In this document: piece after piece, positions 17,789 to 26,654 of the stretch | How positions within the stretch are numbered: the stretch's first letter is position 1 | How the letters are laid out: every line of letters begins with the position of its first letter | NCBI GenBank assembly: GCA_041691795.1 | Contig: JBEPTX010000001.1 | Location: forward strand, 124,001-188,000 | Reading direction: 5' to 3' | DNA length: 64,000 nt | Origin: JBEPTX01 sp041691795 | Lineage (GTDB): Bacteria; Patescibacteriota; Saccharimonadia; Saccharimonadales; Saccharimonadaceae | Program-made: the position numbers and the translations under genes | The notes under the pieces: generated by a model | What the model was told of the DNA's origin: nothing | What the model saw: only the letters and a program-made list of their open reading frames with translations | Databases searched by the model: none

Positions 17789-20004
17789 TTTTGAGCGACA
17801 ACGAAAAACGAGACGTAATTAAATACCTAGAGGCTGGAAAACCATTACCCGAAAAGTATCGTTTTTTGTTGTTTGATGACGCTCGTGAGGTTGAGCTACT
17901 GTGGAATGGCAAGACCAACGAAGTTACAAACACTGTTCTTCCTTTCCAAGTTATTGAACAGATTGATGAGCCTCGGAGTGACGATAAGATTGGGCTTCAA
18001 TCAACCCTTTTTGATGATAGTGGCAGACAGCTAACTGGCTGGACTAACAAACTGATATGGGGCGATAACAAACTCATACTCTCGTCACTCAGTAATGGAC
18101 CACTCCGTAAGGAAATAGAGGCACAGGGTGGGCTAAAGCTAATTTACATCGACCCACCTTTTGATGTCGGTGCCGACTTCTCTATGAATATAGAAATTGG
18201 AGAAGACTCTTTTACAAAAAATCCTTCTGTTATTGAAGAAATCGCTTATCGTGACACGTGGGGCAAAGGTGCGGATAGTTTCATCGGAATGATTTATGAA
18301 CGTTTGAGGCTGTTAAAAGACCTACTTGCTGAAGACGGAAGCATTTACGTCCATTGCGATACGAGGGTAAATGGTTATTTGCGGCTTGTGTTGGACGAAA
18401 TATTCGGTAGTTCAAACTTCATAAATCAAATTACGTGGCAAAGAGTCTATTCTCATAATGACTCAGCAAAGTACGGAAAAATAAGTGACACCATACTTTA
18501 TTACTCAAAGAGCAAGAACTACATTTACAATAAGCAGTTCTCGGAATATGAAGCAAACAATCTCAAGATGTACTCGATGGACGATGGTGATGGAAAAAAG
18601 TATAAGGTTGAAAATACTTTAGGGCCAGGAGGTAGGGGCAGTCGTTATGAATGGAATGGGGTTATCAAGACCTGGAGATACTCGAAGGACACAATGCAAC
18701 GTCTTCATGACGAGGGACTTCTTTATTACACAAGCTCTGGATTCCCGAAGAAAAAAGTATACCTTATGGATATGCCTGGAAAGCCGCTGCAAGACATCTG
18801 GACTGACATAAATGTTATCGCTGGACAAGCAAATGAGCTACTCGGGTATCCCACTCAAAAGCCAGAAAAGTTACTAGAAAGAATAATTGAAGTGTCCTCT
18901 AATAAGGGCGACTTAGTGGCTGATTTTTTCTGTGGTTCAGGCACTACGTTGGCGGTAGCCGAAAAGTTGAATAGAAAATGGATTGGTTCAGACTTGGGTA
19001 AGTTTGGTATCCATACTTCTCGCAAGCGGATGATTGATGTTCAGCGAAAGCTTAAAAAAGAAGGCCTAGATTTCCGTGCGTTTGAGATTCTAAACGTTGG
19101 TAGATATGAGCGAGAGAACTATCTCAACGTAAATAACGACCTGCGTACCGAAGAAAAAGCCCTGCAAGCTGCCAGAAAAGAAAAGGAGTTCGTAAAACTA
19201 ATCATTACAGCCTACAAAGCTGAACCTGTTGAGTCATTCGTAAATATGGTTGGCAAGAAGAGGGACAGGTTGGTCGCTGTAGGACCAATCAGCACACCAG
19301 TATCATCAAAGCAGGTGGAAGATATCGTGGCGGAGTGTCGAGAAAAAGGCATCACTAAAATTGACATTCTCGGGTTTGATTACGAGATGGGCTTAGACTT
19401 TCAGGAGTACGCCAGCCAAGGTATTGACGTGGCCTTTAGGATTATCCCAAGAGAGGTATTTGATAAAAAAGCCGTTGAGCGTGGGCATGTTAAGTTCTAC
19501 GACGTGGCATTTATTGACGCTAAACCTGTAGTCAAAGGGGCTGTTAATAAAAAAGAGCTTTCGATTGTATTGACTGACTTTTCGGTCTTCTATAATCAAG
19601 ATGATTCTGGCGAAGTAGCAGAAGCATTACGCCCAGGCAGTGCCAAAGTAATCGTAGAAAATGGTCAGGTAGTGAAGATATCACGAGACAAAGAAACCGA
19701 CCTCATATCGCAAGAAGTGCTGACTAAAAAGTGGAGTGATTGGATAGATTACTGGGCAGTGGACTTTGACTTCTCTAGCCGTAAGGAAATCATCAAAGTT
19801 ATGGACGGCGATGAAGAAAAAGAAGTTTGGACTGGCGACTATATCTTTGATAACGAGTGGCAAAGCTTCAGGACAAAAAAGAATCGAGAGCTAGAGCTTA
19901 CATCGGCTGCAAAAGAAGTGACACGAGGAAAGTATAAGGTTGCTATCAAGGTCGTAGATATCTTTGGCAACGACACCACTCGTGTAATCGAGGTAGAAGT
20001 ATAA
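17785..20004 (+). CDS. Site-specific adenine methyltransferase, type III Mod-like
   Basis: 739 aa. Catalytic motif IV is LIYIDPPFD (about residue 118; DPPF variant of DPPY) and the S-adenosylmethionine motif I is DFFCGSGTTLAVAE (about 385). Order IV before I puts it in the beta class of N6-adenine methyltransferases, as in type III Mod. Residues 480-739 are a long C-terminal region, perhaps for target recognition or Res contact. Translation is coupled to the HTH gene before it; the Res gene follows after 1 nt. Confidence 0.9.
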   Translation: MILSDNEKRDVIKYLEAGKPLPEKYRFLLFDDAREVELLWNGKTNEVTNTVLPFQVIEQIDEPRSDDKIGLQSTLFDDSGRQLTGWTNKLIWGDNKLILSSLSNGPLRKEIEAQGGLKLIYIDPPFDVGADFSMNIEIGEDSFTKNPSVIEEIAYRDTWGKGADSFIGMIYERLRLLKDLLAEDGSIYVHCDTRVNGYLRLVLDEIFGSSNFINQITWQRVYSHNDSAKYGKISDTILYYSKSKNYIYNKQFSEYEANNLKMYSMDDGDGKKYKVENTLGPGGRGSRYEWNGVIKTWRYSKDTMQRLHDEGLLYYTSSGFPKKKVYLMDMPGKPLQDIWTDINVIAGQANELLGYPTQKPEKLLERIIEVSSNKGDLVADFFCGSGTTLAVAEKLNRKWIGSDLGKFGIHTSRKRMIDVQRKLKKEGLDFRAFEILNVGRYERENYLNVNNDLRTEEKALQAARKEKEFVKLIITAYKAEPVESFVNMVGKKRDRLVAVGPISTPVSSKQVEDIVAECREKGITKIDILGFDYEMGLDFQEYASQGIDVAFRIIPREVFDKKAVERGHVKFYDVAFIDAKPVVKGAVNKKELSIVLTDFSVFYNQDDSGEVAEALRPGSAKVIVENGQVVKISRDKETDLISQEVLTKKWSDWIDYWAVDFDFSSRKEIIKVMDGDEEKEVWTGDYIFDNEWQSFRTKKNRELELTSAAKEVTRGKYKVAIKVVDIFGNDTTRVIEVEV

Positions 20005-20005
20005 T

Positions 20006-22699
20006 ATGGCACTTCACAAAGACTTCCCGACTGACCCTTACGCTATATTAGACCCAAGCGTTCGCTGGTTTCCTGCCGATGAGGATTTGAGGGATAAGGG
20101 TCACGAAAAACTACTACCGCCACTGGTGTCTGAGCTGCGGAAAAAAGTTAAAGAATGGCGAGCATTAAACTATGAGGGAGCAAGTGCAACCTCTAGGGCA
20201 CTGCTAAACTGGTGGTTCAAAGAAGACCACATCATGTACAACGCTGATGGTACGTCGTACAACTTTAGGTACTATTTTGCCCAACGAGAGGCATTAGAGA
20301 CGGTTATCTGGCTGTACGAGGTAGCCAAAGTTAAAGATAAATACGACCTTATACGCTACAACTCAACAGGTGTTTTGAGTGCTGGTATGTTCACCGAAGA
20401 GTGGCTGCGTTTTGTCATTAAGATGGCGACTGGTGCTGGTAAGACCAAAGTTATGAGCCTTGTGCTGGCATGGGCGTACTTCCACAAAAAGTATGAAGAA
20501 GGCTCCAAGCTATCCAAGAACTTCTTGCTGATAACCCCTAACGTAATTGTCTTTGAGCGTATAAAGAACGACTTTGAGGGGCTAAAAATCTTCCACGAAG
20601 ACCCTGTGCTACCAGATAACGGCTATCAGGGTCAAAATTGGCAGGATGACTTCCAGCTAACGCTTCATTTGCAGGATAGCTTGCGTAATGTTTCTGACAC
20701 AGGCAACATATTTCTTACCAATATCCACCGTGTATTTGAATCTGACGTTAAGGATGCTAGTGCTGAAGACGAAGATTCTACGGCATATTTCTTGGGCGAT
20801 AAGCCGGTCACCAAAACCAACGACTCAACTGTAGACCTAGGCATGATTGTGCGAGATATCGACGAGCTAATAGTTATCAATGATGAAGCTCATCATATCT
20901 GGGATGACAAACTAGCTTGGGCGAAATCTATACAGGACATTGATAACCAACTGAAGCAAAAAGGCTCTGGTTTAGCCTTGCAGCTTGATGTTACTGCTAC
21001 GCCTAAGAAGCGTGACGGCTCGATATTTGTACAGACGATTTCTGACTATCCGCTTGTCGAGGCAATACATCAAAGAATTGTTAAAAACCCTGTTGTGCCT
21101 GACGCTGCCAGTAGAGGTAAGTTGCACGAAAACCAGAGTTCACTGTTTAGCGAAAAGTATCGAGATTTCATAAACCTTGGCATTGAAGAGTGGCGTAAAA
21201 CCTACGAGGCACTCAAGCCTATGGGCAAGAAGTCTATCCTGTTCATAATGACCGATGACACCAAGAACTGTGACGAGGTAGCCGAGTACATCAAAACTAG
21301 CTTTGCCGACCTCAGAGACGCCGTACTGACAATTCACACTAACAAAAGCGGTGAGATATCAGAGAGCGTATCGGGTAAGAATAAAGACGACCTAGAAGTG
21401 CTACGTAAGCAAGCCAACGAGATTGATAGCTGGGAGAGTCCATTCAAGGTCATCATCTCGGTAATGATGCTAAAGGAGGGCTGGGACGTCAAAAACGTTA
21501 CGACGATTGTGGGGCTCAGACCGTATGCGTCCGATTCAAAGATTCTGCCAGAGCAGACGCTAGGTCGTGGTCTACGCCGTATGTTCTTTGGCAGAGATGA
21601 TGTAGCCGAGTATGTGAGTGTGGTTGGTACACCTGCATTCATGGAGTTTGTTGAATCCATCAAAGGCGAGGGTGTGATACTCGAAAAGAAAGCCATGGGC
21701 ATAGGTGCTAAGCCAATTGCTCCGATGGTTGTTGAAGTAGATAGTGAGAATCCCAAAAAAGACATTGCCAAGCTAGACATTGAAATCCCCATAATGACTC
21801 CGAGGATACAGAGGGAGTATAAGAATCTAGCCAACCTTGATGTCTCGAAGTTCGGCAACAAAAAAGTAGCCATAAAGAGCTTTACTGAGCAAGAGAAAAG
21901 AGAAATTGTCTTCAAGGACGTAGTCGGCGAAATTACTCATCACACTACGGTATTGAGTGGTGATATAAACCCCGATTACCAGAGTGTCATCGGCTTCTTC
22001 GCTCAAGCAATTATGCGAGAGCTACGGCTGTTTGGTTGCTATGACATTCTGTTTGGCAAAGTCAGAGAGTTTGTGCACCAATATATGTTTGACCAAGTCG
22101 TTGAACTATCCGATTTGAACATGCTCAGGAACTTGTCAGAAGTAGAATACATACGGCTCATCAAAGATTCGTTCAAAAAGGCTATTAACGAGCTAACCGT
22201 CCAAGATAGCGGTGATACCGAGATAAAGAATTACATCAAAATCAGCGAGTCTCGACCATTTGTAGTCAATGACAAGGGTTTTCTAATTCCTAAGAAGTCT
22301 GTCTTCAATAAAATAGTTGGCGATAGTGATTTTGAGCTTATTTTTGCTGGTTTCCTGGATGGCTGTGACGATATTTTATCGTTCTCAAAAAACTTCCAGA
22401 ACAAGGAAGCCAGTGCACTACGGATTGAATACAAGAACGCTGAGGGCTTCATAGCCAACTACTATCCTGATTTCTTCGTAAAAAAGGACAGCAAGACGGT
22501 GTATATCATTGAAACCAAAGGCCGTGAAGAGGAAGACGATAAGCTCAAGTTTAAGCGGTTGCAAAGCTGGTGCGACGATGTGAATGACCGCCAGAGCAAA
22601 ATGGTCTACAAAGCCCTCTATATCAAGCAAGAAGAGTGGAATAAGGACAAACTAAAAAGCCTTGACGAAGTTATTAGGGTTTTCGGGGATAAAAATTGA
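20006..22699 (+). CDS. Type III restriction enzyme Res subunit-like helicase-nuclease
   Basis: 897 aa. Walker A MATGAGKTK (about residue 143), motif II INDEAHHIWDD (about 290), helicase motif VI LGRGLRRM (about 517), and a C-terminal PD-(D/E)XK nuclease (YYPDFF then IIETKGREE, about 818-838). Res subunits cut DNA after ATP-dependent communication between two unmethylated sites and need Mod. Stop is TGA; the DUF2779 gene follows after 16 nt. Confidence 0.92.
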   Translation: MALHKDFPTDPYAILDPSVRWFPADEDLRDKGHEKLLPPLVSELRKKVKEWRALNYEGASATSRALLNWWFKEDHIMYNADGTSYNFRYYFAQREALETVIWLYEVAKVKDKYDLIRYNSTGVLSAGMFTEEWLRFVIKMATGAGKTKVMSLVLAWAYFHKKYEEGSKLSKNFLLITPNVIVFERIKNDFEGLKIFHEDPVLPDNGYQGQNWQDDFQLTLHLQDSLRNVSDTGNIFLTNIHRVFESDVKDASAEDEDSTAYFLGDKPVTKTNDSTVDLGMIVRDIDELIVINDEAHHIWDDKLAWAKSIQDIDNQLKQKGSGLALQLDVTATPKKRDGSIFVQTISDYPLVEAIHQRIVKNPVVPDAASRGKLHENQSSLFSEKYRDFINLGIEEWRKTYEALKPMGKKSILFIMTDDTKNCDEVAEYIKTSFADLRDAVLTIHTNKSGEISESVSGKNKDDLEVLRKQANEIDSWESPFKVIISVMMLKEGWDVKNVTTIVGLRPYASDSKILPEQTLGRGLRRMFFGRDDVAEYVSVVGTPAFMEFVESIKGEGVILEKKAMGIGAKPIAPMVVEVDSENPKKDIAKLDIEIPIMTPRIQREYKNLANLDVSKFGNKKVAIKSFTEQEKREIVFKDVVGEITHHTTVLSGDINPDYQSVIGFFAQAIMRELRLFGCYDILFGKVREFVHQYMFDQVVELSDLNMLRNLSEVEYIRLIKDSFKKAINELTVQDSGDTEIKNYIKISESRPFVVNDKGFLIPKKSVFNKIVGDSDFELIFAGFLDGCDDILSFSKNFQNKEASALRIEYKNAEGFIANYYPDFFVKKDSKTVYIIETKGREEEDDKLKFKRLQSWCDDVNDRQSKMVYKALYIKQEEWNKDKLKSLDEVIRVFGDKN

Positions 22700-22715
22700 G
22701 TAAAACACAATTCGT

Positions 22716-24203
22716 ATGAGCTGGCCGTCAATCTACCTGTCCAAGTCAGACTTTCTAAAATACGAGTGTTGTGCCAGCTATTTATGGCTTTGGAAACATA
22801 AAAAAGAAGTTGTACCCGTTGATGAAGCCGAGACTATCAAACGTCGGCTTGAGCAAGGTAATGAGGTTGAGCGATATGCTCGTGAACTCTTTCCCGAAGC
22901 CGTATTAGTACAATCAAAAGGGCTAGAGGCTAAGCAAGAGACTGAGAGCGTTGTCGCAAGCGGTGCAAAAATCATCTTTCAGGCCACTGTATTTACTGAC
23001 CAAGGATTGTTCGCTATGGCGGACGTTATAAAGTTTAACGAAAGCACCAGGACTTGGACGCTATACGAGGTTAAATCAACTAATTCAATCAAAAAAGAAC
23101 ATATCATTGACGTGGCTTTTCAGCGTACAGCCTTTGAGGACGCAGGCTATAGGATTGATAGCGTGGGCGTTATCTATCTAAACAAAGAATATAAGCGTAG
23201 GTCGGCTGTGGTAGCACGTGACTTCCTGCTTGAAACCGACATTACCGCTAAAGTTGATGAGATATTGCCCATAATTCGTGAACAGACTCACGATGCACTT
23301 AAAGCCATCAAAGAACCTAATGAGCCGAAGGGCTGTAGCTGTAGGCTCAACAGTAAATCCCATCACTGCCCGACTTTTCAGTACCTAAACCCAGAGATAC
23401 CCGAATACTCGGTCTTCAACATCAGCCGTATTGGTGGCAAAAACCTTGCACTACTGGTAGATAATGAGGTATTCAATGTCCATGACGTGCCAGATGACAT
23501 CAAGCTATCAGTTATACAAAGCAATCAGGTGGCAGTAGCTAAATCCAAACAACCGATTATCGATAAAACTTCCATATCCGAGCTTATGAGCGAGCTTGAG
23601 TACCCCCTGTACTTCTTAGATTACGAGACCGTTTCAACTGCCGTGCCACTTTACAACGATTGCATACCGTACCAACAGATACCATTCCAGTATTCTTTGC
23701 ATATTTTAAGAGAGCCGAACGGCGAACTTGAGCATTACGAATATCTTTCAAAAGACGCTAAGACCCTACCTGCTAAAGAATTGCTTGAGGGCTTGGCAAA
23801 GCATATCGGCAGCAAAGGTAGTGTTGTGGTATGGCATAAATCCTTTGAGATGGGTCGAAACAGAGAAATGGGCAATCTATACCCTGAATATGCAGAGCTG
23901 ATGGCGAGTATCAACTCTCGTATCTTCGACCTAAAAGAAGTATTCAGTAAGCAACACTTCGTACACCATCAGTTTAACGGCAGCAATTCTATCAAAGCAG
24001 TGCTACCTGTGCTCGTGCCCGAGTTTTCCTATAAGAGTCTTGATATTCAGAACGGGCAAGACGCTTCAATACGCTGGTATGATGCCGTAACTAGTGCTAT
24101 GGACGCCGACACGGCAGAACGGACGTATGCGTCCCTCATCGAATACTGCTGCCTTGATACCCTAGCAATGGTAAAGATATACGAATACCTGAAAAAGCTA
24201 TGA
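22716..24203 (+). CDS. Cas4/RecB-like nuclease fused to DUF2779
   Basis: 495 aa. The N-terminal half looks like a Cas4/RecB-type nuclease: FAMADVIKF then LYEVKSTNS (D...ExK, about 104-125), a Cys pair at 18-19 (YECCASYLW) and CSCRLNSKSHHC (about 209-220), as in iron-sulfur nucleases. The C-terminal half is DUF2779 with an RNase H/DEDD-like opening (YFLDYETVS, about 300) and closing YCCLDTLAMVKIYEYL. Third gene of the restriction cassette; a DNA-end-processing or defence role is inferred from context. Confidence 0.8.
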   Translation: MSWPSIYLSKSDFLKYECCASYLWLWKHKKEVVPVDEAETIKRRLEQGNEVERYARELFPEAVLVQSKGLEAKQETESVVASGAKIIFQATVFTDQGLFAMADVIKFNESTRTWTLYEVKSTNSIKKEHIIDVAFQRTAFEDAGYRIDSVGVIYLNKEYKRRSAVVARDFLLETDITAKVDEILPIIREQTHDALKAIKEPNEPKGCSCRLNSKSHHCPTFQYLNPEIPEYSVFNISRIGGKNLALLVDNEVFNVHDVPDDIKLSVIQSNQVAVAKSKQPIIDKTSISELMSELEYPLYFLDYETVSTAVPLYNDCIPYQQIPFQYSLHILREPNGELEHYEYLSKDAKTLPAKELLEGLAKHIGSKGSVVVWHKSFEMGRNREMGNLYPEYAELMASINSRIFDLKEVFSKQHFVHHQFNGSNSIKAVLPVLVPEFSYKSLDIQNGQDASIRWYDAVTSAMDADTAERTYASLIEYCCLDTLAMVKIYEYLKKL

Positions 24204-24518
24204 GATTTGAAGCCTAAATACCCGCTCCATTTTTAGTTCCTGTAATTAGTATTTTGGGAAGTAGAGCCGTATTTGTGAGTATTTTTGGTGCAAATCACTG
24301 CCATTATTTTGTAGTCATAATTCGTACAAGTTCCTGAGTATTTGTCGTATTTCTCCAATGCTGAAACAAGCAAGTTACCTATCGTGTACTTTATTCTGCG
24401 TTATTCTACCACGCAAATCTTAAATATTTATCGTACGCTAAACATACACAATACGTACGCTGACCTAGTTGCCTAAAACATGTGCCTCAATGTGACACTA
24501 CACTGACACTATGCAGTA
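24204..24518. other. Intergenic region between convergent cassettes
   Basis: 315 nt without a convincing gene. The motif GTATTTGTGAGTATTTTTGG and variants (GAGTATTTGTCGTATTT) recur, as do short palindromic CGTACG steps (about 24430-24465) and TGACACTACACTGACAC near 24490. These repeats could be recombinase binding sites, but no clear terminator or attachment core was identified. Confidence 0.35.
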
Positions 24519-25424
24519 CTAAATTAGCACTTCTTCAAACGCCCCATGAAAGCGTGGGAGGTCAGCTTGTAGGCTTATAGCATCATTATACGTTTGTAGT
24601 GTTTCAAGGCTTCTGTGGCGAGTGTAGCGTGCTACTTCTGTCAGGTCGCTTTTGTAAATCTTGATAAGCCTAGTGGTAAAATAGTGCCGAAAGCCATGTA
24701 CTGTACGCTCTACACCAACAGTCGCAAGGTAATCTTGCACAATTTGCCTGACGGAACGAGTGCTTATCCGTTTGTTTCGGCTGTTATTACTGTTGCTGGT
24801 GAATAGTGCACCATCTGCAATGCGGTGTGCGGCAATGTATTCTCTCAAAGCCCCGATAGTCTGTGGGTGCAGGTATATAGCCTCTGTGTCGTCCCTGCCT
24901 TTGCCCTGAACGAATGCCACGCCTCTACTAAGCTGCAAATCAGTAACATTCAGCCTGACGACCTCAATCTGCCGTAAACCTTGCAGTGCGAGTAAGCTGA
25001 TAATCGCTTTTATTCTGGTTGCCTCTAACGAGGGTGCTAGATTGTGCAAGGATTGGGCGATAACGGTCATTTCCTCATCTGTTACACCGTCTTTTTTGTG
25101 TTTCTTGCTTTGCTTAAACGCCTTAATGTTCTGGGTAATGTCCGCAGGCAGCACACCCTGGCGATTAAGCTCTTTCAAGAAGATACGAGCAACGGCAAGG
25201 TATTTGTTCTTGGTTGATACCGACAAGTCGTTTCGTTCAGCCAGCATACGCTTAAAGCTCAAGAAACTGTTACGGTCTAAGCCACTATCCCTGATAAACA
25301 CTAGGAATAGCCCAATACGAGCCTGATAGTCCTGCCGTGTGGCTTCTGTAACGTCTAGCACTTCAAATATCTGTTTTACGTCTGCCTGACCGTAGTCGCT
25401 ACCAATCTGCACTAAGCTGTTCAT
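24519..25424 (-). CDS. Tyrosine recombinase (phage integrase family)
   Basis: 301 aa. SAM-like N-domain about 15-105, catalytic domain after it with Arg in LQGLRQIEVVRL, the beta-hairpin Lys in QGKGRDD, HGFRHYF (HxxR), a second Arg-His in RHRSLETLQ and nucleophile Tyr in QTYND. The XerC-like enzyme is the second integrase of the element. The ATG of MNSLV was chosen because AAAAGGAG sits 8 nt upstream. It overlaps the DUF488 gene by 26 nt. Confidence 0.92.
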   Translation of the reverse strand: MNSLVQIGSDYGQADVKQIFEVLDVTEATRQDYQARIGLFLVFIRDSGLDRNSFLSFKRMLAERNDLSVSTKNKYLAVARIFLKELNRQGVLPADITQNIKAFKQSKKHKKDGVTDEEMTVIAQSLHNLAPSLEATRIKAIISLLALQGLRQIEVVRLNVTDLQLSRGVAFVQGKGRDDTEAIYLHPQTIGALREYIAAHRIADGALFTSNSNNSRNKRISTRSVRQIVQDYLATVGVERTVHGFRHYFTTRLIKIYKSDLTEVARYTRHRSLETLQTYNDAISLQADLPRFHGAFEEVLI

Positions 25425-25884
25425 AGCCATCACTCCTTTTTACATACAATAAATGCTCGATAGCTATGCCTCGTTTTTCCAGCTCTGGGGCAAGTATTGT
25501 GCCTCGGTGACATTCTTCTGGCTTACCCTCGCTACATATCAAAGCAATCCTCTCGCCATGCTCGGCTCGGCACTTCATTTCGTCCAGCGTTTCGTCAAAA
25601 TCCACATTGCCAGCTAATCCGCCGAGGTTATTACCTCTAAACTCGTAGTTTATATCCATACTGGATAGGTGCATGGCTAACTTTTCGGCATTAAAGTGGG
25701 ACCAGCGACTTCTCGGCTTGGTTCGGCAATCAACAACAGTCTGCACATTTACAGTCTGTAATAAGCTGATAAACGTGCAGATGTCCTTATTGGAGTGCCC
25801 TGCCGACCAGATGGTCGTTGCGTTGCTCGCAAGGCTTAAGCCAGCTTTTTCTTCGTTTGGGCTGGCTGCCTTGCGTTTGCTCAT
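25399..25884 (-). CDS. DUF488 family protein
   Basis: 161 aa. TIWSAGHSNKDICTFISLL, VVDCRTKPRSRWSHFN, GNNLGGLAG and ICSEGKPEECHRG are the DUF488 signatures; the ECHR cysteine-histidine motif near residue 125 is the presumed active site. Biochemical function is unknown. Translationally coupled to the tyrosine recombinase, 2 nt after the 118-aa gene. Confidence 0.88.
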   Translation of the reverse strand: MSKRKAASPNEEKAGLSLASNATTIWSAGHSNKDICTFISLLQTVNVQTVVDCRTKPRSRWSHFNAEKLAMHLSSMDINYEFRGNNLGGLAGNVDFDETLDEMKCRAEHGERIALICSEGKPEECHRGTILAPELEKRGIAIEHLLYVKRSDGYEQLSADW

Positions 25885-25886
25885 GG

Positions 25887-26243
25887 TTAGTCCGAAGACC
25901 TGCGTTCTACGAGTAATTTCTTGAGTATGCGGTAGCTATAGCGATATAAAGCGAAGTACCAGTAAAAGAAGCTCTTGGATGACGAACTTCTTTTCGTGGC
26001 TACAAGTGGTGTGGGGGATGTCGCAACTACAGTATCAGGCTGGCTCTTGGTCATCTGTTTCTGTACACCTACGCCGTATTTACCATCTTCACCCACGTAT
26101 TCCTCATAGTCGCTACTCTTTTTGATACGATTTCCAGTAGCACGGTTAATCTGAGGGTATTTCCACGCATATGTCCACTCGCCATTGTTTATGGCTCGCT
26201 TGACATTGGTGAACACTTCCTCGGTCAATTTATTGGGTTTCAT
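25887..26243 (-). CDS. Hypothetical protein (118 aa)
   Basis: No family recognised. Residues 1-45 have a WKYPQINRATGNRIKKS-type pattern, the rest is Ser/Thr rich and ends with an aromatic-basic helix (FFYWYFALYRYSYRILKKLL) that could lie on the membrane. TAAAAT at 26250-26255 ends 6 nt before the ATG. It opens the DUF488-recombinase operon and is divergent from the XRE gene. Confidence 0.5.
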   Translation of the reverse strand: MKPNKLTEEVFTNVKRAINNGEWTYAWKYPQINRATGNRIKKSSDYEEYVGEDGKYGVGVQKQMTKSQPDTVVATSPTPLVATKRSSSSKSFFYWYFALYRYSYRILKKLLVERRSSD

Positions 26244-26288
26244 ACTTTAATTTTAACAAATTAACAGATGTAAAGCAAGGTAAAAGAG

Positions 26289-26298
26289 ACTTATAAGT
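26289..26298. promoter_or_regulatory. Palindrome between divergent promoters (possible XRE operator)
   Basis: ACTTATAAGT is a perfect 10-bp palindrome, followed 8 nt later by the half-similar ACTGATAAGTGT. It lies in the 94-nt divergent region between the 118-aa gene and the XRE regulator. Operator role is inferred. Confidence 0.4.
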
Positions 26299-26337
26299 CG
26301 TGGACTGATAAGTGTCATTAGACCATTGTTTTACTAT

Positions 26338-26556
26338 ATGGCACGAACAAGCGTACTACAGAAATTAGGCAAGAATGTGCAGCAGTATCGTAAAGAGGCT
26401 GGCTTAACGCAAGAACAACTCGGTAACGCTACTGGCTTGGATAGAGGTTATATATCAGGCGTTGAGCGAGCCGTCCGCAATCCTTCCATCAAAAGCCTTG
26501 AGAAGATAGCCAAAGTTCTAAAAGTTAAAGTCTCTGACCTTACTACTGATTTATAA
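26338..26556 (+). CDS. XRE family transcriptional regulator
   Basis: 72 aa from MARTSVLQKL. One HTH_3 domain fills the protein: LGKNVQQYRKEAGLTQEQL, ATGLDRGYISGVER and NPSIKSLEKIAKVLKV. It is probably the element's repressor, acting on the divergent promoter of the DUF488-recombinase operon. An ATG 12 nt further upstream is possible but leaves no room for a promoter. Confidence 0.9.
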   Translation: MARTSVLQKLGKNVQQYRKEAGLTQEQLGNATGLDRGYISGVERAVRNPSIKSLEKIAKVLKVKVSDLTTDL

Positions 26557-26654
26557 TAAGCAGTGCGAAGCTGTTAGCCATCGATGCTGCAGGGTTCAAG
26601 GTACTCTAAAACCTATACCCTCAATTTAAGGGAGGGCTATGTCATAATATGGAC

